DNA of 33,489 nt from a bacterium (GCA_029977615.1 JAPOKO010000015.1:1-33489), one strand, 5' to 3'; shown: positions 8,808 through 16,934, counted from the stretch's first letter. Notes: generated by a model from the letters alone, not told the origin. A program made the numbers and translations.

Positions 8808-9284
8808 TTAGCCCTTACGAACCAATGGTCGACCGTATGTTGAAGTGGCAATTGCCTTTGGCTTCACTTCGCCGCGCTTTTGCCACCAATTGAACATCTT
8901 TACCATGAGGGTCATTAACACCACATGGATGAGCACTACGACGGTGTCGCGAATGGCTTCATAGCTCAGGGTGAAAGGAAATTGTCCGCCAAAAGCCTTC
9001 GGCTTCAGCAAATCGAAAGGCCCAAAAATCAATTTGTCTTTACGCCACCCGAGGTTTTTGTCAGCATGGTCGATGAATTGGTGAGGGACCACACCAAATG
9101 CAATGAACATCAAGGCGAATACATAGACAGCACCAAACATGGTCTCTCCCCATGTTGCTTTGCGGTCAACGAGTCGACGCTTACCTACCCAATAGACGCC
9201 ATACGTCATCGCGAGTGTGAGGGCGAGTGAGAAAATGAACGCTTGGTTCACTCCCGGCCATCGAAGAATGTCTATTGCCAGCAT
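8808..9284 (-). CDS. Small membrane protein heading the cytochrome bc/nuo gene train
   Basis: No named family recognised. From the ATG at 9284 it has 158 residues with three predicted membrane helices: about 12-34 (FIFSLALTLAMTYGVYWVGK), 47-68 (MFGAVYVFALMFIAFGVVP) and 115-137 (VVVLIHVVLMTLMVKMFNWW), then a short basic tail. The frame is open to 9371, but the upstream residues look non-membrane and unconserved; GAGGAAAGG lies ~14 bases before the chosen ATG, rather far. As first gene of the minus-strand train, 5 bases before the ferredoxin, it may anchor that ferredoxin to the membrane (inference). Confidence 0.82.
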   Translation of the reverse strand: MLAIDILRWPGVNQAFIFSLALTLAMTYGVYWVGKRRLVDRKATWGETMFGAVYVFALMFIAFGVVPHQFIDHADKNLGWRKDKLIFGPFDLLKPKAFGGQFPFTLSYEAIRDTVVVLIHVVLMTLMVKMFNWWQKRGEVKPKAIATSTYGRPLVRKG

Positions 9285-9548
9285 GGTTTGCAGGGGTGCC
9301 TTTCCTCGTGAAATCTGTAACGAGACTAGTCGGGCATTCCTCAAATAGGTGAAAAGAGCGAGGTTGTGCAATCGTGCGATCCTGTGACGTTGAGCACCAG
9401 TTTTCGGGCATTCAATCAGACTGAAATTTCCTAATCCCTGGAGTCAGTCCCTAGTGTTTATCTGGTCCCTACTCCGTGATTTAGAGTGGGGAAAGATCAT
9501 TGTCGAGGGCACCGCCCTCACTGGCACACGAAATATACGAGGAACACT
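9285..9548. promoter_or_regulatory. Divergent intergenic region between the bc/nuo train and the cytochrome c gene
   Basis: These 264 bases must hold promoters for both directions. I see no convincing -35/-10 pair. Visible elements are the direct repeat GTCCCTA at 9447-9453 and 9465-9471, a third partial copy (ATCCCT) near 9434, and a GAGGGC-ACC-GCCCTC hairpin at 9505-9519 in the cytochrome c leader. A promoter role is inferred from gene orientation alone. Confidence 0.45.
9539..9543 (+). promoter_or_regulatory. Ribosome binding site fixing the GTG start of the cytochrome c gene
   Basis: GAGGA lies five bases before the GTG at 9549. This favours that start, which places the IPxHLLxR motif at the very N-terminus, over the GTG at 9486. 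Confidence 0.65.
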
Positions 9549-10367
9549 GTGACTGAAATACCCGAACATCTACTCAAGCGTTCGAAGGAACGACGGGAAG
9601 CTGCTTCGGGCGGTGCAAGCTCTGACTCTGGAGCATCTACACCTGCCACTACATCGTCTACCCCTGCAGTTGCCAAACCGGCTGCACCCGTTGCTGCCTC
9701 TACTCCTGCACCTAAGCCAGACCCAAGCTATGTTGTCGCCGCAAAGACACGGAAGAAAATCCCATTCTGGGCAATGGCTACTCTCAGCCTCCTTCCGCTA
9801 TGGGCATTTATGTACTTGATCGCATTGAAGCCACAGGAAAAAGAAGTTGAAGGTCCAATGGCAATCGGTGCAACCGTATATGGCACGTGTGCAGGATGCC
9901 ACGGCGCAGCAGGACAAGGTGGTGCTGGTCGAGTCTTTGCTGGCGGCGAAGTGTTGAAAACCTTCCCAAAGATTGAAGACATGTTGAACTTCGTATACAC
10001 AGGCAGTCAGGCATTTGTTGCTGCAGAGTTGCCTTACTACGGTGACCCCAATCGTGAAGGCGGCGCTCATGCACCGCTTTCCTACAACGGAAACCCAATG
10101 CCACAACAAGGCGAAAAGGCCGGTGGCGGACTCACCGAGTACGAAATTCTCGGCGTTGTATGCCATGAGCGCTATGCCATTGGTGGTGCAGATCCAGCGA
10201 GTGAAGAATGGAAAGAAGAGTATGAGACTTGGTGCTCACCGGAGTCTGAAATCTTTCTTGCACTTGAAAATGGTTCGACCTCGTTCGACACCATTGATAA
10301 AGATTTTGCGATGTTGACTAAGCCACCACATGCAGTTGGCACAACAGCACGCGAATCTGCAAAATAG
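9549..10367 (+). CDS. Membrane-anchored monoheme cytochrome c with IPxHLLxR N-terminus
   Basis: Starts at GTG 9549 with GAGGA at 9539-9543, five bases upstream; a farther GTG at 9486 has less support. The protein has 272 residues. Residues 1-12 read MTEIPEHLLKRS, the motif also found twice in the cytochrome b C-half. Next come a low-complexity Ser/Ala/Pro/Thr linker (20-60), one membrane helix (71-93) and a heme site CAGCH at 114-118, with NPMPQQG offering a possible Met ligand. Later VCHERY and WCSPESE hold two more cysteines that do not form a CxxCH site. The gene is divergent from the bc cluster and likely carries electrons from it towards a terminal oxidase. Confidence 0.9.
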   Translation: MTEIPEHLLKRSKERREAASGGASSDSGASTPATTSSTPAVAKPAAPVAASTPAPKPDPSYVVAAKTRKKIPFWAMATLSLLPLWAFMYLIALKPQEKEVEGPMAIGATVYGTCAGCHGAAGQGGAGRVFAGGEVLKTFPKIEDMLNFVYTGSQAFVAAELPYYGDPNREGGAHAPLSYNGNPMPQQGEKAGGGLTEYEILGVVCHERYAIGGADPASEEWKEEYETWCSPESEIFLALENGSTSFDTIDKDFAMLTKPPHAVGTTARESAK

Positions 10368-10375
10368 AAATAGGC

Positions 10376-10978
10376 CTACGGGCCGGTGCACACCACTTCT
10401 GTGATTTGGTCCTGATACAGATTTAGTAGCGCGATTGCATTTCCATCTGGGAATTTGTTGATGAAGTCACGTAGCGACGTTGTTTCAGTATCGCAATTGC
10501 GCACAATTGGAGAGGCAAGTGGAACCACCCAGCCATTGCTCAACACGCCCAAGTCGCCGCCTTGCAACATGTCCACAAGGGTTGGAAGCGTCAAGATTTC
10601 CTTTCCGTTACTTGAATCAGCAGGAACGAGTGCAAACCACAACACACCCGAACCCAAGGTGTCAGCAACAATTACGCAGGAATAAGGAGTTGTTGGCAAT
10701 TCGCATGTCACTTCTCCAGGCGTACCATTCACAATGCGCAGTGTCCGACCATCATCGAGAGAAAGCGTTGCGTCGCCGGCAGATTTGCCATCAGACACCT
10801 GCCAACCTTCGCCAAATTCAGTAGTAGTTACGGCAGCAACAACATCAATTACTCGTCCATTTGCACTACTGGTTGATGATCCTCGGTTCATCACAACCAA
10901 CAGGACAAGCACTAAGGCTGACGCACCAAGCAACATGCCGAGCGCTGCCCACAACCTTGCGGTGAAGAAATAGCGCAT
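10376..10978 (-). CDS. Membrane-anchored protein of unknown function
   Basis: A 200-residue protein with one N-terminal membrane helix (about residues 8-29, LWAALGMLLGASALVLVLLV) followed by an exported domain of ~165 residues; it could also be read as an uncleaved signal anchor. No catalytic motif is recognised. Cysteines are C88 (EVTCELP) and C95 (YSCVIV), plus later C159 (RNCDTET) and C197 (EVVCTGP), so disulfides outside the cell are possible. It follows hemL after 9 bases on the same strand and ends 8 bases from the convergent cytochrome c gene. A role in heme or cytochrome function is possible from context only. Confidence 0.78.
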   Translation of the reverse strand: MRYFFTARLWAALGMLLGASALVLVLLVVMNRGSSTSSANGRVIDVVAAVTTTEFGEGWQVSDGKSAGDATLSLDDGRTLRIVNGTPGEVTCELPTTPYSCVIVADTLGSGVLWFALVPADSSNGKEILTLPTLVDMLQGGDLGVLSNGWVVPLASPIVRNCDTETTSLRDFINKFPDGNAIALLNLYQDQITEVVCTGP

Positions 10979-10987
10979 ACGGTAAAT

Positions 10988-12328
10988 CTATTGTGTGCGA
11001 ACCGCTGTGAGTGCAGCACGTTCAGTGCGTTCAGCAAGTTGTTGCATTACTGAATCGTTATGGCCAAGCCCAACAAATAGTGCTTCATATGCTCCTGGAG
11101 CCAACGCCACTCCTTCAGACAACATGGCATGGAACAAACGTGCGTACATCTTTTCATCGGTCTGCTTTGCTTCGTCGAAGTTTGTAGGTGTGCTTGCTCC
11201 AAAGAAAGCACCAACAAGAGTTCCTACCACTGGGAATTGAGCAACAATTCCAGCGTTCGAACACGCATCGCGCAACAACGTTGCCAAAGATCGTGCACGA
11301 GCACCAAGTTCCATATATACATCTGGAGTGAGTTCATTTAGCGCTGCAAGACCAGCAGCGGTTGCCAACGGATTGCCTGCAAGTGTTCCCGCGTGAAACA
11401 CCTTGCCTATTGGTGTGAGATTTTCCATGACTGCACGCGATCCACCAATTGCGCCAATTGGCAAACCTCCACCAATCACTTTGCCGAAGCATGTGATATC
11501 TGGCTTCACGTCGTACTTTGCCTGTGCTCCGCCTTGACCAATACGGAATCCAGTAATGACTTCATCAAAAATAAGTAACGCGCCAGCTTTATCGCATGCT
11601 GCACGAAGACCTTCCAAGAAACCAGGTGCTGGAGCAATTACGCCCATATTCGCAGCCACTGGTTCAACAATTACTGCTGCAACATCGTTGCCGATTTCTG
11701 GAACAACGTTGTACGGAACGACCATCGTATTTGCAACTGCCTCTTCGGGAACGCCAGCAGTGCCCGGAATTCCAAGAGTTGCTATGCCACTTCCACCTGC
11801 TGCAAGTAACGCATCTGTTGCACCATGAAAGTTTCCGTAGAACGTGATGATTCGCTTGCGGCCAGTTGCTCCGCGGGCAAGACGAACTGCAGTACTCGTC
11901 GCCTCAGTGCCACTGTTCATTAATCGAACGCGTTCGCAACTTGGCACTCGTTCGCGAATTGCTTCTGCCAATTTCATTTCTCGAGGTGTTGGTGCACCAA
12001 ATGAAGTTCCATCACCTGCTGCTTCACGCAATGCTGCAGTGATTGCAGGATGAGCGTGGCCCAATATGACCGCGCCATAGCTTTGCACCAAGTCGATGTA
12101 GCGATTTCCCTCAACATCAACAATGTGTGCACCTTCTCCGCGAGCAACGATGTACGGCTCGCCGCCAACCGATTTAAACGCGCGAATAGATGAGTTCACA
12201 CCACCAGGAATGACATTGGCTGAGCGTTCATAAAAGGTGTGGTTTGATGCAATTGCTTTTCCTGTGCACACAGTTGCAGTGCACCCTGCTGAAACGCATA
12301 GATCTGGATCACAAAACGGAATGGTCAC
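10988..12328 (-). CDS. hemL: Glutamate-1-semialdehyde 2,1-aminomutase with Cys-rich N-terminal extension
   Basis: PLP enzyme making 5-aminolevulinate from glutamate-1-semialdehyde, the second step of the C5 route. Family motifs include VIPGGVNSSIRAF, NSGTEATSTAVRLAR and the PLP-lysine segment TCFGKVIGGGLPIGAIGG. The 446 residues include ~25 before the normal start region (HTFYERSANVIPGG). That extension has cysteines at 6, 11, 16 and 21, exactly five residues apart. It begins at GTG 12328 with AGGAG five bases upstream, so it appears to be translated. Ninth base after hemB; last enzyme gene of the rex-hemACDBL cluster. Confidence 0.95.
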   Translation of the reverse strand: MTIPFCDPDLCVSAGCTATVCTGKAIASNHTFYERSANVIPGGVNSSIRAFKSVGGEPYIVARGEGAHIVDVEGNRYIDLVQSYGAVILGHAHPAITAALREAAGDGTSFGAPTPREMKLAEAIRERVPSCERVRLMNSGTEATSTAVRLARGATGRKRIITFYGNFHGATDALLAAGGSGIATLGIPGTAGVPEEAVANTMVVPYNVVPEIGNDVAAVIVEPVAANMGVIAPAPGFLEGLRAACDKAGALLIFDEVITGFRIGQGGAQAKYDVKPDITCFGKVIGGGLPIGAIGGSRAVMENLTPIGKVFHAGTLAGNPLATAAGLAALNELTPDVYMELGARARSLATLLRDACSNAGIVAQFPVVGTLVGAFFGASTPTNFDEAKQTDEKMYARLFHAMLSEGVALAPGAYEALFVGLGHNDSVMQQLAERTERAALTAVRTQ

Positions 12329-12333
12329 TACGA

Positions 12334-12338
12334 CTCCT
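12334..12338 (-). promoter_or_regulatory. Ribosome binding site fixing the hemL start
   Basis: Reads AGGAG on the minus strand, five bases before the GTG at 12328, and overlaps the hemB stop codon. It supports translation of the cysteine-rich extension rather than an internal start. Confidence 0.7.
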
Positions 12339-13317
12339 ATTGTTGGGTTTCGGCGAACCAGCGTGCGAAATAGGTCAGGATAATGTCTGCACCTGCTCGC
12401 TTTACTGCTGTCAACTGTTCAACTGCAACGGTGTCGTGATCAATCCAACCATTTGCTGCTGCAGCCTTGATCATGGCGTACTCGCCACTTACGTGATACG
12501 CAGCAACAGGAACATCTACTCGCTCACTCACCGATGCGATCACATCGAGATAGCTCATCGCTGGCTTCACCATCACGATGTCTGCGCCTTGCTCAATATC
12601 TGCTGCAACTTCGCGAAGCGCTTCGCGCGCGTTGCGCCAATCTTGTTGGTATCCCTTGCGATTACCGCCACCAGCAATTTGAACGTCTACCGCGTCACGG
12701 AACGGACCATACAAACCAGAGGCATACTTTGCTGAATACGCCATGATCGCAGTGTCGAGGAAACCGGCGCCGTCGAGTGCTGCACGAATTGCGCCTACTT
12801 GCCCGTCCATCATTCCGCTCGGTGCAACCACTTGAGCACCTGCTTGTGCTTGCGCCAATGCAGCCTTGCAATAAATCTCAAGCGTTGCATCGTTGTCGAC
12901 ATCACCTTTTGCATTGAGTACACCACAGTGACCATGCGAGGTGTACTCGTCCACGCACAAGTCGGCCATCAACACAATGCGATTGCCCAACTCTTCGCGA
13001 AGTTCACCTAATGCAACCTGCACAATTCCATTTGGATCAAATGCACCCGAGCCAACTTCATCTTTAACTGCTGGAACACCGAACAAAATGACCGCTGGAA
13101 CACCAAGATCGGCAAGCGCGCGTACTTCTTCTTTCAAAGACTCACGTGTGTGTTGCAACACTCCAGACAACGATGAAATGGGTTGTGGCGACGAAATGCC
13201 TTCGCGAACAAACAACGGTGCAACTAAATCAGAAACTCCAAGTCGAACCTCTGCAACGAGCTCCCGTAGTGCGGGGCTTTGACGAAGACGACGGGGTCGA
13301 GATTGCGGAAACGCCAT
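12337..13317 (-). CDS. hemB: Delta-aminolevulinic acid dehydratase (porphobilinogen synthase)
   Basis: Condenses two 5-aminolevulinate molecules into porphobilinogen. The two active-site lysine segments are visible as AYSAKYASGLYGPFRDAV and MVKPAMSYLDVI. The metal-loop motif reads DLCVDEYTSHGHCG, with two of the three classical zinc cysteines and Asp at the middle place, a form I recall from other actinobacteria. I chose the ATG at 13317 (326 residues), 22 bases after hemD; a TTG at 13398 in the same frame would overlap hemD and add an unusual basic leader. Confidence 0.95.
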   Translation of the reverse strand: MAFPQSRPRRLRQSPALRELVAEVRLGVSDLVAPLFVREGISSPQPISSLSGVLQHTRESLKEEVRALADLGVPAVILFGVPAVKDEVGSGAFDPNGIVQVALGELREELGNRIVLMADLCVDEYTSHGHCGVLNAKGDVDNDATLEIYCKAALAQAQAGAQVVAPSGMMDGQVGAIRAALDGAGFLDTAIMAYSAKYASGLYGPFRDAVDVQIAGGGNRKGYQQDWRNAREALREVAADIEQGADIVMVKPAMSYLDVIASVSERVDVPVAAYHVSGEYAMIKAAAANGWIDHDTVAVEQLTAVKRAGADIILTYFARWFAETQQ

Positions 13318-13339
13318 GTCTGTAAGGCTACGGGGTCGT

Positions 13340-14059
13340 TTACGCGAATACGCCAGCAAGCGCTGCAACAACGCCTGCAGTTGAGGCTTCACGTGCAACG
13401 GCGCTAATTGTCATTCCGCACTCAGCTGCAACTCGTTGCGTTGGTTCACCGATGGCAACAATTTTTCCATTTACTTGTGGTCCAGCCTGTGCACACCACG
13501 CACGCACAGCAGAACCAGATGCAACCAATACTGCATCAGCAGAACGAATTTCACCAACTTGTGCATCAGTAAGCAAACAATGTTCAGTCTTGTACGCAGC
13601 AACTTCATCTACGCGCATATTGCGGTCTCGTAAAATTCGCACCACCTCGCCACTGGTTTCCTGCGCTTGGACTACCAGTACTTTTCCCGCCGACATCGGA
13701 AGTTCCTCCGCAAGCGACTTTCCATTTGCAGAACTTGGGACAAAGTCAACAACACGTGCAAATGCAAGGGCCGTTGCACTTCCTACAGCAGCGAGCTTTG
13801 GACACATTGCACCACTCGACAAATACGGAGCAACACGCGAAGCGCCATTAGCTGATGTGCAGACGACCCATTCATATTCACTGAGTCTGCGCATCGCTTG
13901 TTCAAAGGCAAATCCCTCATCGTCTGGGTGTGAAATCTCAATCAGTGGAACAACCACACATTTGGCACCAAGCTCTTCAATTGAGCGTTGTAATTCTTTC
14001 GACTGCGCTCGCGGGCGTGTCACCACGATGCGTTTTCCCGAAAATATACTTTCAATCAT
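13340..14059 (-). CDS. hemD: Uroporphyrinogen-III synthase
   Basis: Closes hydroxymethylbilane to uroporphyrinogen III with ring D inversion. This family diverges strongly, but the start GKRIVVTRPRAQSKEL, the segment YEWVVCTSANGASRV and the late ASGSAVRAW region follow the HemD pattern. The 239 residues are normal for a stand-alone enzyme; no fused methyltransferase domain is present. It overlaps hemC by 4 bases (ATGA), consistent with coupled translation. Identification rests on both sequence and position between hemC and hemB. Confidence 0.9.
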   Translation of the reverse strand: MIESIFSGKRIVVTRPRAQSKELQRSIEELGAKCVVVPLIEISHPDDEGFAFEQAMRRLSEYEWVVCTSANGASRVAPYLSSGAMCPKLAAVGSATALAFARVVDFVPSSANGKSLAEELPMSAGKVLVVQAQETSGEVVRILRDRNMRVDEVAAYKTEHCLLTDAQVGEIRSADAVLVASGSAVRAWCAQAGPQVNGKIVAIGEPTQRVAAECGMTISAVAREASTAGVVAALAGVFA

Positions 14060-14922
14060 GCCAACGCAGATTGCGACTTTCGAGCAAGTTCACGAGCAAA
14101 CTCATGTGCATTCACTGTTGGAACAGTCTCAACAAACTTCACATGTCGGTCCGAATTTGTTGCGCCAGTTGCCATAAATGTTGAAAGTACATTCGCATCA
14201 TTAACGTGAGCGCCAACTGGCATTGAACAACCCGCACCAAGTTCTGAAAGAAATGCACGTTCTATCTCGACAGCAAAACGCGTTCGAGCGTGATCAATTC
14301 CAGAAATTGCAGCAAGCGTGTCACGGTCTCCTTCTCGACATTCAACTGCAACACAACCCTGTCCAACCATGGGAACAAAATCAGTTGATACAAGTTCTTC
14401 TGCAATTTGATCTGTTATTCCGAGCACTTGCATAGCTGCGATAGCCATCACGATGGATCCATTGTTTGGAATCTTTTCAAGACGAGTGTGAATGTTTCCG
14501 CGCAACTCCACAAACTTCAGGTCAGGGCGAACAGTAAGCAATTGCGCTCTGCGTCGCACTGAGCCGGTGGCCACTGTTGCGCCGAGTTCAAGTTCATTCA
14601 ACGACTTCCCCACCAAGGCGTCGCGTGCATCTCGACGTTCACACCATGCACCAACGACTAAACCTTCTGCGTGTTGCGATGGAAGATCTTTCGCCGAATG
14701 AACTGCAATGTCCGCATCACCCCGAAGCACAGCTTGCTGTACTTCTTTGACAAAAATTCCTTGACCACCCATTTGATGCAGCGGCTGATCTTTGTTCTGA
14801 TCGCCAAGGGTTTCCACAAACACCAACTCAACAGGCATTCCTGTTGCTGAGGAAATTGACTGTGCGACCACTTCTGCCTGTGTTCGCGCCTGTGCGCTAG
14901 AACGCGTGGCGAGTCGGATCAT
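14056..14922 (-). CDS. hemC: Porphobilinogen deaminase (hydroxymethylbilane synthase)
   Basis: Joins four porphobilinogens into hydroxymethylbilane using a dipyrromethane cofactor. The cofactor cysteine is C232 in LGAGCSMPVGAH. Other family motifs are MIRLATRSSAQA at the N-terminus, DIAVHSAKDLPS, and the arginine-rich ATGSVRRRAQLL that holds the growing chain. The length of 288 residues is slightly short but complete. It overlaps hemA upstream and hemD downstream by 4 bases each. Confidence 0.96.
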   Translation of the reverse strand: MIRLATRSSAQARTQAEVVAQSISSATGMPVELVFVETLGDQNKDQPLHQMGGQGIFVKEVQQAVLRGDADIAVHSAKDLPSQHAEGLVVGAWCERRDARDALVGKSLNELELGATVATGSVRRRAQLLTVRPDLKFVELRGNIHTRLEKIPNNGSIVMAIAAMQVLGITDQIAEELVSTDFVPMVGQGCVAVECREGDRDTLAAISGIDHARTRFAVEIERAFLSELGAGCSMPVGAHVNDANVLSTFMATGATNSDRHVKFVETVPTVNAHEFARELARKSQSALA

Positions 14923-16181
14923 TCGATGTCGAATAAATCGCGAAGCGCTGCGGCTATTCGTTCCCCCTGCGGGGTGCCGGCGCTGTGCTTGAGTTGCAGC
15001 GAAGGGCTGTGCAATAACTTGGCAACAACTGCCTTACTCAGAGCTTCAACTGCATCGCGTTGTTCAGCGCTCAGACCAGAAAGCTTTGAAGAGAATCGCT
15101 CAACCTCAGTTCGCCTTATGGTTTCTGCTCGCTCGTGTAACTCGGCAACGAGTGGCGCAGCTTGGCGCGCCTTCACCTCTTGCCCGAAACGTTCCACTTC
15201 TTCTCCCACGATTCGCCGAACTTCTTCAGCTTCTTGCTGACGCGCATCTATTCCAGTCTGTGCCCAGTCGCGAAGGTCATGCAAGTCACGCAGCGTGACT
15301 CCTGGCAAATCGCCGACCTCGTGTTGAACGTCGCGCGGAACTGCAATGTCAACAATCAATAATGGAGATCCGTTTGAGCGCTCTCGTGCAAGCCGAACAT
15401 CTTCAACTGAAATAATTGCTTCACCCGCTCCCGTGCACGTAAGCACAACATCCGCATTGCCAATTGCGTCATGCAGTTCGTCAATATGACTAACTACTGC
15501 ACCAACAGAATCTGCGAGTTGCTGCGCGCGTTCGCGACTTCGGTTCATGACCGTAACGCTTTGTGAGCCTGCGCTTCCGAGCGCACGTGCAATACCAGCG
15601 CCCATGTCTCCGGCACCGATTACCAAAACACGGCGACCTGACATCGTTCCCAAAATGTCTGTCGCCATCTCAACAGCAGCATGAGAAACTGACGCCGTGG
15701 AGCGGCTGATTGACGTTTCTGTTCGCGCACGCTTACCTACTTCAAGTGCGTGACGAAACAGCATATTCAGCGAAGTTCGTGCAGTGGTTTCTGTGCGCGC
15801 TTTGTCCCATGCGTCGCGAACTTGGCCAAGAATTTCAGTTTCACCAAGCACTGCAGAATCGAGACCAGACGCAACTTCAAACAAATGACTTACTGCCGCA
15901 TCATCATGCTGACTGTAAAAATGTGGCTGAAGTTCTTCAACAGACAAACCAGATAGCTCACAAAAGAAGTCTCGGACATCTGCAAAAGCTCCATGAAACT
16001 TTTCAGCAATTACATACACCTCGGTGCGATTACATGTCGAAAGCACCACTGTTTCGCGAACATGATCGCGAGACACCAAACCATGTAGCGACTTCGCAAG
16101 CACATCATCAGAGATGCTCACACGTTCAATCACATCAAGAGGCGCGGATTTGTGGTTAATGCCAAGAACAACTATTGACAT
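14919..16181 (-). CDS. hemA: Glutamyl-tRNA reductase
   Basis: First committed enzyme of the C5 tetrapyrrole route, reducing glutamyl-tRNA to glutamate-1-semialdehyde with NADPH. The catalytic cysteine is C50 in LSTCNRTEVYV, and the start MSIVVLGINHKSAPLDVIER is typical. The Rossmann segment VLVIGAGDMGAGIARAL lies near residue 190, followed by a long helical dimerisation domain. The length of 420 residues is normal. Its start overlaps the rex stop by 10 bases, so Rex and the heme pathway are transcribed and probably translated together, as in Streptomyces rex-hemACD. Confidence 0.97.
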   Translation of the reverse strand: MSIVVLGINHKSAPLDVIERVSISDDVLAKSLHGLVSRDHVRETVVLSTCNRTEVYVIAEKFHGAFADVRDFFCELSGLSVEELQPHFYSQHDDAAVSHLFEVASGLDSAVLGETEILGQVRDAWDKARTETTARTSLNMLFRHALEVGKRARTETSISRSTASVSHAAVEMATDILGTMSGRRVLVIGAGDMGAGIARALGSAGSQSVTVMNRSRERAQQLADSVGAVVSHIDELHDAIGNADVVLTCTGAGEAIISVEDVRLARERSNGSPLLIVDIAVPRDVQHEVGDLPGVTLRDLHDLRDWAQTGIDARQQEAEEVRRIVGEEVERFGQEVKARQAAPLVAELHERAETIRRTEVERFSSKLSGLSAEQRDAVEALSKAVVAKLLHSPSLQLKHSAGTPQGERIAAALRDLFDIE

Positions 16182-16879
16182 ATTGCGGCTACTTCGCGTT
16201 TTGTCTTTGTTGCTGGCTTATCTTCGCGGCTGAGTTGTTCGTAGTAGCCAAGAATCTGCAACTCAACACCCAAGTCCACACTTCGCACCGAAATGTTTTC
16301 TGGAACATTCAAGATCACGGAGGCGAAGTTCAAAATTGAGCGGATTCCTGCATTAACCAATAAGTCCGCTGCATGCTGAGCCGAAGCAGGCGGCGTGGAA
16401 ATTACACCGATGCTGACTGACTCTTCACGCACGATGGTTGGCAAGTCGTCCACATGTCGCACCAACACGCCAGCAACTTTTTTGCCAACCTTTGATGAGT
16501 CAATGTCTACAACTCCAGCGACTGGAAAACCGCGGGTAGAAAATCCGTTGTAATTGGCTAACGCGTTTCCAAGATTGCCGGCACCGACCACCACAACTTT
16601 CCATTCGTGGTGCTGTCCGAGCTCTCGCTTAATTTGATACACCAGGTAAGCAACGTCGTAGCCAACCCCACGGGTGCCATAACTTCCTAAGTACGACAAG
16701 TCTTTGCGCACCTTTGCCGCGTTCACCCCGGCAAGTGACGCAAGTTGATCACTCGAGAGTTGAGCAGTTCCGTCTGCAATCAGCGTGTTCAAAATCTGGA
16801 GGTATACGGGGAGGCGCGCAACTGCAGCATCTGGAATTCTGCGACGCGCGGGGGATGAGGTTTGGGCAAGGTCGGCCAC
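16172..16879 (-). CDS. rex: Redox-sensing transcriptional repressor Rex
   Basis: Dimeric NADH/NAD+-sensing repressor of respiratory and fermentative genes; NADH releases it from DNA. The 235 residues contain an N-terminal winged helix with RLPVYLQILNTL and the recognition region AAKVRKDLSYLGSYGTRGVG, then a Rossmann domain with VVVVGAGNLGNALANY and FPVAGVVDID. It starts at GTG 16879. A palindrome resembling a Rex operator lies 16 bases upstream (16896-16915), suggesting autoregulation. First gene of rex-hemACDBL. Confidence 0.96.
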   Translation of the reverse strand: MADLAQTSSPARRRIPDAAVARLPVYLQILNTLIADGTAQLSSDQLASLAGVNAAKVRKDLSYLGSYGTRGVGYDVAYLVYQIKRELGQHHEWKVVVVGAGNLGNALANYNGFSTRGFPVAGVVDIDSSKVGKKVAGVLVRHVDDLPTIVREESVSIGVISTPPASAQHAADLLVNAGIRSILNFASVILNVPENISVRSVDLGVELQILGYYEQLSREDKPATKTKREVAAICQ

Positions 16880-16895
16880 GCCTCAAATGTAGGCG

Positions 16896-16915
16896 TTCGT
16901 GCATGAATTCACGAA
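16896..16915. promoter_or_regulatory. Candidate Rex operator (TTCGTG-n8-CACGAA)
   Basis: A perfect inverted repeat, TTCGTG CATGAATT CACGAA. The known Rex site is TTGTG-n8-CACAA; here the inner halves are TCGTG-n8-CACGA, with identical spacing and one symmetric change per half. It lies between rex (minus, start 16879) and the divergent gene at 16935, so it could control both. Binding is inferred. Confidence 0.7.
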
Positions 16916-16934
16916 GTCCAACTAGTCTTCGGTA

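Noticed and set aside
9363..9390. TTGTG-containing stretch near 9373 as a second Rex operator upstream of the cytochrome genes
   Set aside because: The second half CACAA is missing at the needed 8-base spacing.
10368..10390. GGCC-TACG-GGCC as a bidirectional terminator between convergent genes
   Set aside because: Only a 4-bp stem and no T-run on either side.
13318..13398. Longer N-terminus for HemB (TTG at 13398)
   Set aside because: It overlaps hemD by 59 bases and adds a basic leader not found in the family; the ATG at 13317 fits the usual length.
13452..14177. Plus-strand frame of 241 residues opposite hemD/hemC
   Set aside because: Antisense shadow of two well-supported heme genes; low-complexity Ser/Thr content and no start context.
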